Shown one piece after another: positions 47,966 through 59,500 of a stretch of 64,000 nt of DNA. Positions within the stretch are counted from its first letter, which is position 1. Every line of letters begins with the position of its first letter. The notes under the pieces were generated by a model that did not search any database, had not been told where the DNA came from, and was given only the letters and a program-made list of their open reading frames with translations. The DNA comes from Shewanella aestuarii. GTDB taxonomy: Bacteria; Pseudomonadota; Gammaproteobacteria; Enterobacterales; Shewanellaceae. The stretch covers positions 2,476,501-2,540,500 of the forward strand of contig NZ_CP050313.1 in the NCBI RefSeq assembly GCF_011765625.1, read 5' to 3'. A program made the position numbers and the translations under genes.

Positions 47966-48481
47966 ATGGAAAGAGCAAACAGTTTTACTAAAGAACAACT
48001 TGTCGCTTGCGGCCATGGCAATCTACTTGGCCCTAATCGCCCTCGTTTACCCGTCGATAATATGTTGATGATAGATCGCATTGTAACTATCAATGATAAC
48101 GGCGGTGAGTTTGGTAAAGGTGAAATTGTTGCTGAGCTTGATATTAATCCTGAACTATGGTTTTTTGATTGCCACTTTGTGGGTGATCCGGTGATGCCTG
48201 GATGTTTGGGCCTTGATGCGATGTGGCAGTTAGTAGGTTTCTATCTTGGCTGGGAAGGCGCTGAAGGCAAAGGACGTGCGCTTGGTGTGGGTGAAGTAAA
48301 ATTTACTGGTCAAGTATTACCTGAAGCTAAAAAAGTCACCTACAAGCTTAATATTAAGCGTACCATCCATCGTAAGTTGGTGATGGGAATTGCTGATGCA
48401 GTATTAGAGGTCGACGGTCGTCAAATTTATTCTGCTACCGATTTAAAAGTTGGCGTATTTAGCGATACCTCTACTTTTTAA
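47966..48481 (+). CDS. fabA: 3-hydroxydecanoyl-[acyl-carrier-protein] dehydratase/isomerase
   Basis: Dehydrates 3-hydroxydecanoyl-ACP and isomerises the product to cis-3-decenoyl-ACP, the branch point for unsaturated fatty acids. The 171 residues have the standard length and active site: His70 in [13 protein letters not shown] and Asp84 in LGLDAMWQL. It lies 75 bases after lonH and is followed by a strong terminator, then by rmf on the other strand, reproducing the enterobacterial ycbZ-fabA-rmf neighbourhood. Confidence 0.97.
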   Translation: MERANSFTKEQLVACGHGNLLGPNRPRLPVDNMLMIDRIVTINDNGGEFGKGEIVAELDINPELWFFDCHFVGDPVMPGCLGLDAMWQLVGFYLGWEGAEGKGRALGVGEVKFTGQVLPEAKKVTYKLNIKRTIHRKLVMGIADAVLEVDGRQIYSATDLKVGVFSDTSTF

Positions 48482-48523
48482 TCTAAGCTACTCGGTTAAT
48501 ATTATGATTAATGCTTAAAAAAT

Positions 48524-48542
48524 TGCCCTCATAATGAGGGCA
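48524..48542 (+). terminator. Intrinsic terminator after fabA
   Basis: TGCCCTCA/TGAGGGCA perfect 8-bp stem with a TAA loop, A-rich on the left and TTGTTTTA on the right, 43 bases after the stop. It could serve rmf from the other side. Confidence 0.8.
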
Positions 48543-48606
48543 TTGTTTTATCTGAAATATGAGTTTAAAAAATTTATAGCTTAAGTAAGGTAATTATTAC
48601 TAAAAA

Positions 48607-48783
48607 TCATTTATTAAACAAACCACTTAACCTTCCATCAATCCCTTCTCGCCAGCCACCTAGCCACTGAGACTTTGAATCTAAATTCGCATAGGGACAC
48701 AAATCCTTAGAGCGTCCTCCTATGCCTGCTTGAAACCCCTTTGAAAAAGCTCTATCTAAACGATCTCTTTTTTGTCTTTTCAT
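48607..48783 (-). CDS. rmf: Ribosome modulation factor
   Basis: A 58-residue basic protein that dimerises 70S ribosomes into inactive 100S particles in stationary phase. Translation of the minus strand gives MKRQKRDRLDRAF, QAGIGGRSKDLCPY and SQWLGGWREG, the three conserved blocks of RMF; only the C-terminal tail (DGRLSGLFNK) differs from the E. coli protein. Its place next to fabA is conserved in gammaproteobacteria. In enteric bacteria it is induced by slow growth and ppGpp; no promoter motif is assigned here. Confidence 0.95.
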   Translation of the reverse strand: MKRQKRDRLDRAFSKGFQAGIGGRSKDLCPYANLDSKSQWLGGWREGIDGRLSGLFNK

Positions 48784-48925
48784 GCAAGCGTCCTCATTTG
48801 TTAATCAAACAAGCTAGCCAATCTTTGACTAGTTTCAACAATAGAAATAGCTCGTTTTTCGACCAAGATCAACACAAAAAATCATCAATTATAGCGTTCA
48901 TTTATTAAAGTATTGAGAACACAGT

Positions 48926-48953
48926 TAAAAAAAATCGAGGAATATTCCTCGAT
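48926..48953 (-). terminator. Intrinsic terminator after the DUF3466 gene
   Basis: A 20-base perfect palindrome with arms ATCGAGGAAT/ATTCCTCGAT is followed on the minus strand by a run of eight T, 51 bases after the DUF3466 stop. Confidence 0.85.
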
Positions 48954-49004
48954 CTTTTAAGTCTCTCGTATAAGTTAATTAATCAACTTAACGTAATGTT
49001 GTCA

Positions 49005-50915
49005 TTAAAATGAGTATTTACGGCGTCTTAACCACAGTAAAGGCAGCGCGAATAACCAAACAAAGCTTGCTGCGCCCTTACGTTCATAAGGTTTCTCTTC
49101 CGGCACATCGGTAAAGTCACAAGCTTCACCTGCGGTTGGCTTTAACACAACCATACGTGGAAGATAAGAGGTAACAGGGTCACCATTGCCATCAAGTTCA
49201 AATAATGGCAATTTTGTTTCTTCGTCAAGAATTAGATTACCATTACTATCAAATTGGTAACGAGGCTTACGAATAAATGCAGTCCCTCCAATGGTACCGT
49301 CTTCATTGATGCTATTAGCCTCAACCACATAAATGTCACTGCTGTAGGTTAGTTCCTCGCCGGTTCCATCGATAATGGTTACTTTGTTACGTTCCCAACC
49401 ATTTTCTTCACTGGCAACATAACCTTTTGACTCACAAACCAACGTATCATTTAAATTTACAAACTCTTTGTCGTTGTGATTGTATAAAAAACCTGCTTTT
49501 GGACGCGGTTTTTCTTTGTCGTAAGTGACTTCAATTGACCCAACAACCAGACCTTGGTTATTAATGTCTTTTGGATTGCTACTTAAGTCAGACAAGCCTT
49601 CACGGAAATCTTCAGGAGTAATCGGTAATTCAGTTGGATTATTAGTGTCGTAAATAAAGAATTTTGTGCGAGGATAACCACCGATGTACTTGCTGTACTT
49701 ACCCACCATTAACCCACTGTCGTTAATGTCATAACCAATAGAGGCATAAATGTCTTTATCGTCAAAATCGACCCAATTATATTCATACTCACCATTGGTA
49801 TTCTTTTTCCAAAAGGCGGCATCTTGATACAAGCGATCTGTTTTGCCATCACGAAATACATGAGAGCGCCCCACCACAACCGCATCGGCATTTAAGCCTA
49901 AGCCCTGTGCGGTATAAACTAGAGTTGAATTTTCTGGCGGTGTTAACCCTAAAGGCAGCTCTGTCACTAATGGGTCGCCATTAGCATCAAACTGATTTAA
50001 GTCCCACACTAATGCGCGAGTTTGATATTGAATATTACGACGACTGTTTATTGGGTATTGATTAGCCTGAATACAAATATCTACAGGTATTGGATTTTCG
50101 GCTTCAGGATCATAGTCGTCGATACAAGAGTTAACATATTTTTCGCTAAATGAGGCGAGCGCAGTACTACCATAACCCGTTGCGATATTGGCTTCATTAA
50201 CCGCAGCAGCGGCTGACCAACCACCTAGCTCAACCGTTGCTGCCGGTTTGTCCTCTTCTTCTTCCCGTGAGAAGGTGGTGTAAGGTGGTACCAATTGCAA
50301 TTCAGCTGCTGGAGAGATGTTATCGTTAACGGCAACACCACGAAGTTCAAACTCTCGGTAAAACCAAAAGTCTTGATCTTCAATGGTACCAACATACTCT
50401 TCTTTTTTCTCAGGAGCGGTAAAAGATCCCACTTTGATACCGTTACTGTTGATACCGTAAAAATAGGTATCAATCGAGTTAATAATGACTTCACCTTCGT
50501 CATCTGTTGAACCCGGAGCAGTGGTACCTGCAATGCTGTAAAACTCGGGCGTCCAAGGCTCTGCAGACTCTGGATTAGCAGATGCAGTAAAAGTAAAGTT
50601 ATTCGCTTCAATGGCCTTATAGATTGAATAAGAGATTAACTCTTCAGGTGCAATACCATCTTCAACATCAACAATGCCGTCATCAACATCATCAACATCT
50701 AGCTTCTTTTTGCCTTTTGAAATACCAATTAATTGGCCATTTGCGTCAACGCCCATAGCATAACCATTTCGAGTGCCATCTAGGGTTCCGCGCAAGTCAT
50801 AAGTTGCTTCGTCTAGGTTAACAATTTCATAAACTGGTGCGGCATGGGCCGAACCAATCGCACTTAATACACTGATAGCGACCAATGATAAGGCTTTGTC
50901 CAACTTTAACTTCAT
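49005..50915 (-). CDS. DUF3466 exported protein with C-terminal sorting-like tail
   Basis: Exported protein of 636 residues with unknown function. The signal peptide (about 1-25, LVAISVLSAIGSAHA) is followed by repeated beta-rich segments containing NSNGIKVGSF, GLNADAVVVGRSH, INDSGLMVGKYS and INNQGLVVGS, the HAF-like repeats seen in DUF3466. The C-terminus has KGAASFVWLFALPLLWLRRRKYSF: a small-residue turn, one hydrophobic span and an Arg-rich tail, like GlyGly-CTERM/rhombosortase signals. Highly acidic in its first third. It lies downstream of uup, probably in the same operon. Confidence 0.85.
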   Translation of the reverse strand: MKLKLDKALSLVAISVLSAIGSAHAAPVYEIVNLDEATYDLRGTLDGTRNGYAMGVDANGQLIGISKGKKKLDVDDVDDGIVDVEDGIAPEELISYSIYKAIEANNFTFTASANPESAEPWTPEFYSIAGTTAPGSTDDEGEVIINSIDTYFYGINSNGIKVGSFTAPEKKEEYVGTIEDQDFWFYREFELRGVAVNDNISPAAELQLVPPYTTFSREEEEDKPAATVELGGWSAAAAVNEANIATGYGSTALASFSEKYVNSCIDDYDPEAENPIPVDICIQANQYPINSRRNIQYQTRALVWDLNQFDANGDPLVTELPLGLTPPENSTLVYTAQGLGLNADAVVVGRSHVFRDGKTDRLYQDAAFWKKNTNGEYEYNWVDFDDKDIYASIGYDINDSGLMVGKYSKYIGGYPRTKFFIYDTNNPTELPITPEDFREGLSDLSSNPKDINNQGLVVGSIEVTYDKEKPRPKAGFLYNHNDKEFVNLNDTLVCESKGYVASEENGWERNKVTIIDGTGEELTYSSDIYVVEANSINEDGTIGGTAFIRKPRYQFDSNGNLILDEETKLPLFELDGNGDPVTSYLPRMVVLKPTAGEACDFTDVPEEKPYERKGAASFVWLFALPLLWLRRRKYSF

Positions 50916-50941
50916 GTAAACTATTCCTGTTTTATTATTCT

Positions 50942-52867
50942 TTATTTCAATGACTCAAGCTCTTCCCAACGCTCAAAGCATACTTCTAACTGTTGTTCTG
51001 TTTGCGCCAATAATTGCAAGGTGCTATTGACTGTATCTTGCGGCTGATTATAAAAGTCAGCATTACTGATTTTGGCTTGTAGCGTTTCAATCTCTTGTTC
51101 TAATTGTTCCATTTTTCCAGGTAACTCTTCTAGCTCACGCTGAAGCTTATAAGACAGCTTTTTTGCTGATTTATCAGCAGTTTTGCTTTTAACAACTGGC
51201 TTAGTCTCTACTGGTGTTTGATGTTGGACAACCTTTTCTGTAACTGGTTCCTCAGAATAAAATTTAGCACCTTGAGAAACGGCATCTTGGTAACCACCAA
51301 CGTATTCACTCCATCGACCATTGCCAGTAAACCACCAGCTACTGGTGACGGTATTATCGATAAATTCCCTATCGTGACTTACGATAAGCAAAGTTCCCTC
51401 AAAATCAGTCAGCAGAGACTCTAACAACTCTAAGGTCTCAATATCAAGATCGTTTGTTGGTTCATCAAGAATAATTAAGTTTGCTGGGCGCAATAATAGC
51501 CTTGCAAGTAACAATCGGTTCTTTTCACCACCAGATAATGCCTTAACCGGTGTGCGTGCGCGCATTGGCGAAAACAGAAAATCTTGCAGATAACTTAAAA
51601 TATGACGGTCTTGGCCGTTAACGGTAACTGTGCTTTTACCTTCACCCACGTTTTCTTCTACCGTTTTTTCTGGATCTAATGCTTCGCGGTATTGATCAAA
51701 ATAAGCGATTTCAAGCTTGGTACCGACTTTAATTTCACCCGATTGCGGTTGCAGTTGATCAATCAATAATTTAATCAAGGTTGATTTACCACAGCCATTA
51801 GGGCCAATAAGTGCAATACGATCACCGCGCATAACGGTTGCACTGAAATTTTTAACCAGATTTTTCTCAGGGATGTTGTAATCGACATTTTGAATGTCGA
51901 ACACCAACTTACCTGAACGCTGGCCGTCAGACACAGCCATTTTGGCGTTACCTTGACGATTCAGGCGCTCACTGCGTTCTTGCCTTAGCGCTTTAAGTGC
52001 TCGAACACGACCTTCGTTACGAGTACGACGAGCTTTAACACCTTGGCGGATCCATGCTTCTTCTTCAGCTAGTTTTTTATCAAACTGGGCATTTTTTTCA
52101 GCTTCAACACGAAGCCATTCTTGCTTACCGTCAAGATATGCTTGGTAGTTGCCAGGCCAAGACGTGACTACGCCTCGGTCTAAATCAACAATTCGTGTGG
52201 CCATACGTTGAATAAAACCACGGTCATGGCTGACAAATACAATGGCACCTTTAAAACCCAATAAGAATTGTTCTAACCATTCAATGGTATCTATGTCTAA
52301 GTGGTTGGTTGGCTCATCTAAAAGAAGTAAATCTGGCTCGCTGACTAATGCACGCGCTAACGCCACTTTACGTTGCCAACCACCAGATAACTCAGTTAGA
52401 GGTTTATCAGCATCTAAGCCTAATAATTCACAGGTTTGTATAATGCGTGAGTCGAGTTGCCAACCATTATTATGATCAAGAATGTCTTGTAATGGCTGCA
52501 TTTGCTTTAGCATACGCTCCATCATTTCAGGCGATGCATCGGCAATATCGTGCGATAGTTGATGATACTTTTCTAATGCTTCACCGATATCCTTTAAGCC
52601 TGCCGCAATATAGGCATAAACCGTACCTTTTTCTGCTTTTGGAGGATCTTGTTGTAAACGACTAACATTGACATCATTGGTGATATTAAATTCGCCATCA
52701 TCAAGTAATACATCACCCGATAACACCTTCATTAAACTTGATTTGCCAGCGCCGTTGCGACCAACAATACAGACACGTTCACCCGGTTCGATAGTAAAAT
52801 CCGCATTTTGTAATAACGGGGTATATCCATAGGCTAATGAGCCATTGTTAATTCGGACCAGACTCAC
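50942..52867 (-). CDS. uup: ABC-F ATPase Uup
   Basis: Cytosolic ribosome-associated ATPase of 641 residues with two ABC domains and no membrane part. Domain one has Walker A GRNGAGKSS, signature LSGGWQRKVALARAL and LLLDEPTNHLD. Domain two has GPNGCGKST, LSGGEKNRLLLARLL and IILDEPTNDLD. The linker (about 240-310) is charged. A C-terminal coiled coil with KLQRELEELPGKMEQLEQEIETL marks Uup, known to affect precise transposon excision and DNA-branched structures. One base separates it from the glutaredoxin gene upstream. Confidence 0.95.
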   Translation of the reverse strand: MSLVRINNGSLAYGYTPLLQNADFTIEPGERVCIVGRNGAGKSSLMKVLSGDVLLDDGEFNITNDVNVSRLQQDPPKAEKGTVYAYIAAGLKDIGEALEKYHQLSHDIADASPEMMERMLKQMQPLQDILDHNNGWQLDSRIIQTCELLGLDADKPLTELSGGWQRKVALARALVSEPDLLLLDEPTNHLDIDTIEWLEQFLLGFKGAIVFVSHDRGFIQRMATRIVDLDRGVVTSWPGNYQAYLDGKQEWLRVEAEKNAQFDKKLAEEEAWIRQGVKARRTRNEGRVRALKALRQERSERLNRQGNAKMAVSDGQRSGKLVFDIQNVDYNIPEKNLVKNFSATVMRGDRIALIGPNGCGKSTLIKLLIDQLQPQSGEIKVGTKLEIAYFDQYREALDPEKTVEENVGEGKSTVTVNGQDRHILSYLQDFLFSPMRARTPVKALSGGEKNRLLLARLLLRPANLIILDEPTNDLDIETLELLESLLTDFEGTLLIVSHDREFIDNTVTSSWWFTGNGRWSEYVGGYQDAVSQGAKFYSEEPVTEKVVQHQTPVETKPVVKSKTADKSAKKLSYKLQRELEELPGKMEQLEQEIETLQAKISNADFYNQPQDTVNSTLQLLAQTEQQLEVCFERWEELESLK

Positions 52868-52868
52868 A

Positions 52869-53111
52869 CTACTCTCCTAAAAACTGCGCCAGTTGCGACG
52901 CATCAAAAGGCCAACACAATTCTTGTTGACCATTAGCAAAAACCGGAATGCTTGTACCGTAACGGGCAGCGAGCTCAGCACAATCACAAATATCGACATA
53001 ATCAAACTCAACTTGAGCTTGCTGCACGATAGCCAGTGCCAATTCACACAGATGACAGCCGTCTGTGTGGTACAACACATAACGGCTTGCAGGGTTAACA
53101 CTACTAAGCAT
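52869..53111 (-). CDS. Glutaredoxin family protein
   Basis: Small thiol protein of 80 residues with the redox motif CHLC (Cys19, Cys22) in [13 protein letters not shown], and a cis-proline segment [12 protein letters not shown], matching the glutaredoxin-like family. It overlaps the end of rlmKL by eight bases and precedes uup by one, so the three are translated together. The target is unknown. Confidence 0.88.
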   Translation of the reverse strand: MLSSVNPASRYVLYHTDGCHLCELALAIVQQAQVEFDYVDICDCAELAARYGTSIPVFANGQQELCWPFDASQLAQFLGE

Positions 53112-55236
53112 GAGTGATCAGCCAAACATTATGAATATGAGGGTTACGCTTATAATCAAGTGGTAAACAAAGGTGATCAATGTTTTCAACCTTCATGCCC
53201 ATCTTGGTTAATGTATCAATATCCATTTTAAATTTACGCTTGTTATTGGAAAAAATAATTTCCCCTTGTGGCGCAAGTAACTTGATTAAATCACCTAGCA
53301 TGTTGACATGATCACGTTGTACATCCCAGCTATCTTCCATACGTTTTGAGTTTGAAAACGTGGGCGGGTCGATAAAGATAAGTTCGTATTTTGACTCACT
53401 ATTATCTTTAATCCACTGCAAGCAATCTGCTTGAACAAACTGATATTGCTTTCCCGATAGATTATTTAGCTCAAAGTTTTCTTTGGCCCAATTAAGATAA
53501 GTATTTGACATGTCTACCGTAGTTACGGACTTCGCACCACCAAGAGCCGCATGCACAGACGCCGAGCCCGTATAAGAGAACAAATTAAGTACATTACGTT
53601 TGTTCGACTTTTTGCCCACTAACTGACGAGTCACACGGTGATCTAAAAATAAACCTGTATCTAAATAACCTGTTAGGTTTAATTTAAAACGCGCGTTATA
53701 TTCTTGAGTAATGACTTCAAGCTTTTTATCATCTAACTTTTCATACTGGCGTGTACCCTTTTGACGCTCACGGGTTTTTAAGGTGATACGATCTGGGCTA
53801 ATGCCTAATGCATGTGGCAAAGATAACAACACATCACTAATACGTCGTTTGGTCACAGCTTCAGGAATCGTTGCTGGCGCTGAGTACTCTTGAATAACTA
53901 CATAATCAACATACTTATCAATGGCGACGTTATATTCAGGAATGTCTGCATCATAGATACGGAAACTATCAATGTTTTCTTTTTTAGCCCACTTACTAAG
54001 CTGCTTGATATTCTTTTTAATACGGTTGGCAAATTCAGGGGCAATATCGCTAATTTCCATGCCATCAGGTAATTGCACCGCCTCACGACGAGTACTAGTT
54101 GCATGTAACGTATATAAATTAAACACACACTCAAGCGCACCATTAAACATCTTCATTTGCTTATCAGCTTTAAGCTTTAACGATGACAATAGTTCAACAT
54201 CACTACAAAGCATGGCCACTTTCCAGCCACCAAATTCTTTTTTAAGCTTGTCACCTAATTGATAATACAGTTGTAGTAGCTCAGTGGTGCTGCCTAAACG
54301 CTCACCATAAGGTGGGTTAGAAATTAAAAAGCCGCTATCTGCGGGTGGCGAAACGGTTAATGCATCGGCAACACTGAAATCAATTAAATCAGCTACGCCG
54401 GCATTTTCTGCATTACGTTTGGCAATAGCGACTAAGTAAGATTCAATATCTGAACCATAAAACTTAATCTTACAGCGTGATTTACCCAAGGATGCTCTTG
54501 CTTTGGCTTCGTCTAACACAGACTGCCATAAGGTTTTATTGTGGCTACGCCAGTGTTCAAAACCAAATTTTTCACGCAATAAACCTGGCGCAATATCTGC
54601 AGCCATTAATGCGGCTTCAATTAATACTGTGCCACTACCACAAAATGGGTCGAGTATCGTTTGAGGTTGTTTTTGCCAACCTGAACGCGCCAGCATATTA
54701 GCGGCAAGATTTTCTTTTAGCGGGGCTTGGCCAGTTGTTGAACGGTAACCACGTTGATGCAAAGCCGAACCTGAAAAGTTAACCGCAATTGTCACTTGGC
54801 CACTACGGAAGTGCGCATCAATTTTAAAATCAGGGTCTACACGGGCTACATCTGGGCGGCTTTCACCATCATCACGAAAACGGTCAACGACCGCATCTTT
54901 AATTTTTAACGCACCGAATTGGGTGTTATTAATAAAACCGCCAGTACCATGAAAATCGATACTGAAAGTCTTTTTATTAGAAAAGTGCGAAGGCCAGTCA
55001 ATACAATATGCTGCGTTATATAGTTGCTCAGGAGATTCACATGGGCCTTTATAGATAACTAGCACAATTCGGCTAGCCAACCTTGTCCATAAGGTAATAC
55101 GATAAGCAAGTTCAAGCGGGGCGGAAAAGTACACACCAGCAACGCTTTCTTTTACCTCAAGTGCTCCTAAATCTTTAAGTTCACAGGCAAGGCTATATTC
55201 GAACCCTTTTGGGGCAGCAGCAAAAAAATTAAACAT
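53104..55236 (-). CDS. rlmKL: Bifunctional 23S rRNA methyltransferase RlmKL
   Basis: Methylates 23S rRNA at G2445 (N2, N-terminal half) and G2069 (N7, C-terminal half). The 710 residues have a THUMP region (about 45-155), the RlmL core with [17 protein letters not shown] and NPPYGERL, then the RlmK core with [13 protein letters not shown] and [11 protein letters not shown]. The start at 55236 gives [14 protein letters not shown], the expected N-terminus; longer in-frame starts up to 55305 have no ribosome site. First gene of the rlmKL-glutaredoxin-uup-DUF3466 series. Confidence 0.95.
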   Translation of the reverse strand: MFNFFAAAPKGFEYSLACELKDLGALEVKESVAGVYFSAPLELAYRITLWTRLASRIVLVIYKGPCESPEQLYNAAYCIDWPSHFSNKKTFSIDFHGTGGFINNTQFGALKIKDAVVDRFRDDGESRPDVARVDPDFKIDAHFRSGQVTIAVNFSGSALHQRGYRSTTGQAPLKENLAANMLARSGWQKQPQTILDPFCGSGTVLIEAALMAADIAPGLLREKFGFEHWRSHNKTLWQSVLDEAKARASLGKSRCKIKFYGSDIESYLVAIAKRNAENAGVADLIDFSVADALTVSPPADSGFLISNPPYGERLGSTTELLQLYYQLGDKLKKEFGGWKVAMLCSDVELLSSLKLKADKQMKMFNGALECVFNLYTLHATSTRREAVQLPDGMEISDIAPEFANRIKKNIKQLSKWAKKENIDSFRIYDADIPEYNVAIDKYVDYVVIQEYSAPATIPEAVTKRRISDVLLSLPHALGISPDRITLKTRERQKGTRQYEKLDDKKLEVITQEYNARFKLNLTGYLDTGLFLDHRVTRQLVGKKSNKRNVLNLFSYTGSASVHAALGGAKSVTTVDMSNTYLNWAKENFELNNLSGKQYQFVQADCLQWIKDNSESKYELIFIDPPTFSNSKRMEDSWDVQRDHVNMLGDLIKLLAPQGEIIFSNNKRKFKMDIDTLTKMGMKVENIDHLCLPLDYKRNPHIHNVWLITHA

Positions 55237-55437
55237 GGATTGGTTAGTCATCTGTACGCAATAAATTCTGATGCGCATTATACCTGTTGCAGCGAAGATC
55301 CCCAACGACTTATCGAATTCACTACCTAGATTGACAACTGTTTAGCTATTTGTTGCAGCAATTATCGGCAACTTGTTAGTTAAACCTACAAAACGTTTAC
55401 TTAACCAGCAGTCATTGAAGTATTTAATAAATTACAC

Positions 55438-55466
55438 TTGCAATGTAAAAGCTCAATCGTTATAGT
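55438..55466 (+). promoter_or_regulatory. Sigma70 promoter of the initiator tRNA cluster
   Basis: TTGCAA (-35) and TATAGT (-10) are exactly 17 bases apart, and the discriminator CTGCCCCGC is GC-rich, as in stringent-response-controlled stable RNA promoters. The first tRNA-fMet begins 70 bases downstream, and no other promoter of this quality is seen before the cluster. Confidence 0.72.
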
Positions 55467-55535
55467 CTGCCCCGCTTTGAAGGAGACAGCAAAACAACCA
55501 AGGTTTTGCCAAACAGAAAAGCAGTGTTTTTCGGA

Positions 55536-55611
<76 letters not shown>

Positions 55612-55666
55612 ATTCTTATTTAAACTTAAATAAGATAACGATAAACACAGAGATTCAATATACAGT

Positions 55667-55742
<76 letters not shown>

Positions 55743-55795
55743 TTTTTGATTAACACCAGTTAATACAAAGCCTATTGAATATCAGATAATACAGT

Positions 55796-55871
<76 letters not shown>

Positions 55872-56403
55872 TTTTCTTAGTTTTACCCTTCCCTATTTAA
55901 CTCATACTTGTTAGCTTTAGACAAAAGCACCGTCGATAGTCGGGCTCAGCGCTCATATTATCAGCGAAGGTCGTTGGTTCAAGTCCAGCTCCCGCAACCA
56001 TTTTCTTAGTTTTACCTTTCCCTATTTAACTCATACTTTTTAGCTTTAGACAAAAGCACCGTCGATAGTCGGGCTCAGCGCTCATATTATCAGCGAAGGT
56101 CGTTGGTTCAAGTCCAGCTCCCACAACCATTTTCTTAGTTTTACCCTTCCCTATTTAATTCATACTTGTTAGCTTTAGACAAAAGCACCGTCGATAGTCG
56201 GGCTCAGCGCTCATATTATCAGCGAAGGTCGTTGGTTCAAATCCAGCTCCCGCAACCATTTTCTTAGTTTTACCTTTCCCTATTTAACTCATACTTGTTA
56301 GCTTTAGACAAAAGCACCGTCGATAGTCGGGTTCAGCGCTCATATTATCAGCGAAGGTCGTTGGTTCAAGTCCAGCTCCCGCAACCATTTTCTTAGTTTT
56401 ACC
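55872..56403 (+). repeat. Four tandem 129-bp repeats each ending in a 3' half of tRNA-fMet
   Basis: Four head-to-tail units (55872-56000, 56001-56129, 56130-56258, 56259-56387) with exact 129-base period, then 16 bases of a fifth. Each unit has about 60 bases of AT-rich spacer (from TTTTCTTAG to GACAAAAGCACC), then GTCGGGCTCA. An insert GCGCTCATATTATCAGC replaces the anticodon-stem 3' strand TAACCC. The unit ends with the intact variable region, T arm and acceptor 3' strand with CCA, identical over 35 bases to the functional tRNAs. The D arm and acceptor 5' strand are missing. Units differ by only a few bases; unit 2 has CCCACAACCA, and unit 3 shares AAATCC with tRNA copy 3. Confidence 0.92.
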
Positions 56404-56493
56404 TTTTTGTTAATAAATAACTAAAACTTCTTGATTTAATCTACAAGCTAGCTGAGAACAGCTCACTTTTACAAAATAGTTTTTAAAGCTAGT

Positions 56494-56524
56494 AAAAAAA
56501 ACCGGCTCCTCTCACGAAGGCCGG
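56494..56524 (-). terminator. Terminator-like hairpin after the oxidoreductase gene
   Basis: CCGGC and GCCGG arms around a 13-base loop, followed on the minus strand by seven T, 30 bases past the stop of the large oxidoreductase gene. Confidence 0.65.
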
Positions 56525-56553
56525 CTATTAGGGCTAAAGCAACCAGAAATTCA

Positions 56554-59500
56554 CTACACAGCTTGCTTATAAATTATTTCTTTAGGGTGTTCAAATTCCT
56601 TCTGCAGCTCAACCCAAGCTTTCTTAGTGGCTTCAACGTTATTTTCTTTAACGTGACCATAACCACGTAGCTTCTGTGCAGTTTGAGCAATCTCTACCGC
56701 TATGTCATAGTTTTTATCATTAAGTTTACCTAACAAGCTTTCTATTAAGGTTTCATATTCACCGATTAATTGACGCTCCATTTTTCGCTCAGCGGTATAC
56801 CCAAATATATCAAAAACCCCACCACGCAGGCCTTTAAACTTAGCAAGGACAGCAAAAGCTTTCATCATATAAGAACCAAACTCTTTCTTAATAAGATGCC
56901 CAGTAATTGGATCGCGTTTCCCGAAGATGGGTGGCGCTAAATTAAATTTAACCTTAATGTCGCCTTCAAATTGATTATTAAGTTGCTCAGCAAATTGCCC
57001 ATTTGTGTATAAACGAGACACTTCATATTCGTCTTTATACGCCATTAAACGAGAAAAACCACGCGCAACGGCCTTAGATAACTCACCGTTTTCATTACCC
57101 AGTGCTTTGTCCGCAGTTATCACCTTCTCGACTAGGGTGATGTAGCGATCTGCATAAGCGGCATTTTGATAATCAGTTAATAATTGAACACGATGTGCTT
57201 TGATTTCATTGACATTTTCTAACGGTTTAAATTCAGACTTCACCTTGCCAGTTTGTGATAATAACCCAATCACTTTTTGGGGCTCATGAGCCAGCAATCG
57301 GCCAATATTAAATGCATTAAGATTGAATTGAATCGCAATACCGTTTAACTCAATGGCTTTCTCAATGGCTTTAGCAGACACCGGAATTAACCCTTTTTGG
57401 AATGCGTAACCGACCATCATCATGTTGGTTGCAATTACGTCACCCAGTAAATTTAAGGCTATTGCGGTAGCTTCAATACCAATGTAATTCGCTTCACCAG
57501 CAGCATTTTTTAAAGTAGTTTCCGCTAGCTTAGTGTTAAAGTTAACATCAGGCATGAATTGAAATTGTATAGTCGGATTAACGTTACTATTGGCAAGCAC
57601 TAATGTGCGGTTTTTATCAATACTTTGAATGGCATCTTGTCCTGTCGCAGCCAGTAAATCACAACCAATAATTAAATCTGACTCACACTTACCAATACGC
57701 TGAGCATTTAAATCAGTTACTTTGTCAGCAATTTTTAAATGACTGTATACTGCACCGCCTTTTTGCGCTAAGCCTGTCATATCATAAACAGATGCAGCTC
57801 GGCCTTCTATATGAGCAGCCATAGATAAAACTGCACCAATGGTGATAACACCTGTACCACCAATACCTGACACCATAATATTACATGCTTGCGCTAATGG
57901 TTTTGCTGAAGGCGATGGTAAACATGCAAATAGCTCTTCACTCATAGTCACGCCTTGAGGTTTTCTCAATGCGCCACCATATACAGTGACAAATGAAGGA
58001 CAGAAACCTTCTACACAGGTAAAATCTTTATTACAGTTCGATTGATCTATTTTTCGCTTACGGCCCAATTCGGTCTCGTTTGGTAAAATACTGATACAGG
58101 TTGCTTGGGCAGAACAATCACCACACCCCTCACAAACCGCTTCATTAATATACGAACGCTTGGCAATGTCTTCCATTAAACCACGCTTACGACGGCGACG
58201 TTTTTCCGTTGCGCAGGTTTGCTCGTAAATAATAATAGTTGTGCCTTCAATATCACGAAGCTCTCTTTGAACTTCATCCATTAAACTACGATGTTTAATT
58301 TCTACATTTGAAGGAATGGCATTATCTGCGCGATGCAGTTCAGGTTTATCCGTAACGATAACAACTTTTTTAACACCTTCGGCTAAGGTTTGCTTTGCAA
58401 TGCTGGCAACCGTATTAGGGCCATCATGCGATTGACCACCTGTCATAGCGACAGCATCATTATATAAAATTTTAAAGGTGATATTAGCACCGGATGCTAC
58501 TGCCCCGCGGATCCCCATTGACCCAGAATGGTAATAAGTTCCATCTCCCAAGTTTTGGAATATATGTTTTGTTGTCGTAAATGGTGCAATACCGTACCAA
58601 GTGGCCCCCTCGCCGCCCATATGCGAAGCTGAGAGTGTATTTGGATTCGTGAGCAGCGCCATACCATGACAACCGATGCCTGATGTTGCTTTACTACCTT
58701 CTGGCAACTTGGTTGAACGACTATGAGGGCAACCTGAACAAAAATAAGGTGAACGAGCGGTTGCAGGGTTCATATTCGCGGCCTGCCCCAACGCCGCCTG
58801 CAGTTCTTTGCATCGCGCATCGATGGTTTCTGTCAACAAATTTAGCTCAGCTAAGCGGTCAGCAATCGATAGTGCTAAAGACATTGGCTCAAGTTGCACA
58901 TCAGCAGGTAGCAGGGTGTTCCCATTTAAATCCTGTTTTCCAACCATGGATGGCCGCTCTGCTAAGTTATAAAGTAAATGCGCAGCCTGAGGCTCCATTA
59001 CTTCTTTTTTCTCTTCAATGAAAAATAGCTGTTGATGACCTGCGGCAAACTCTCTGAAACCTGTGGGTTCTAATGGGTAAATCATACCCACCTTGTAAAT
59101 ACTTATGCCTATCTCTTCAGCCTGTTGTTTTGACAAATTTAGTAATTCAATGGCGCGTAATACGTCCATATAAGACTTACCCGCCGTGACAATACCTAAT
59201 ATTTTTGTGCTTGCTAGAAATGGCGTTTTATCAATTTTATTTGCCCGAGCAAAAGCTTGTGCCATGGGAATTTTAAAACGATTGACATCGATTTCATCTT
59301 GCATCGGTGAATAAGTACGTGGTTTGTAATGTACATCTCGTTGAGGCTGGACAACGCCTGTCGGTGTGACAAATTCAAAACTATCCACATCAATGTCAAT
59401 TGTTGCGGTTTGCTCTACCGTTTCGTTTACAGATTTGAAACCACACCACAAACCACTGTAACGAGATAATGCCCAACCAAATAAACCAAATTCAAAAAAC

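Noticed and set aside
55872..56387. CRISPR array (regular 129-bp units)
   Set aside because: The whole unit repeats, with no short repeat and unique spacers, and it contains tRNA 3' ends; no cas genes are nearby.
55872..56387. Four more functional tRNA genes
   Set aside because: Each unit lacks the acceptor 5' strand and D arm and has a replaced anticodon stem, so no cloverleaf can form.
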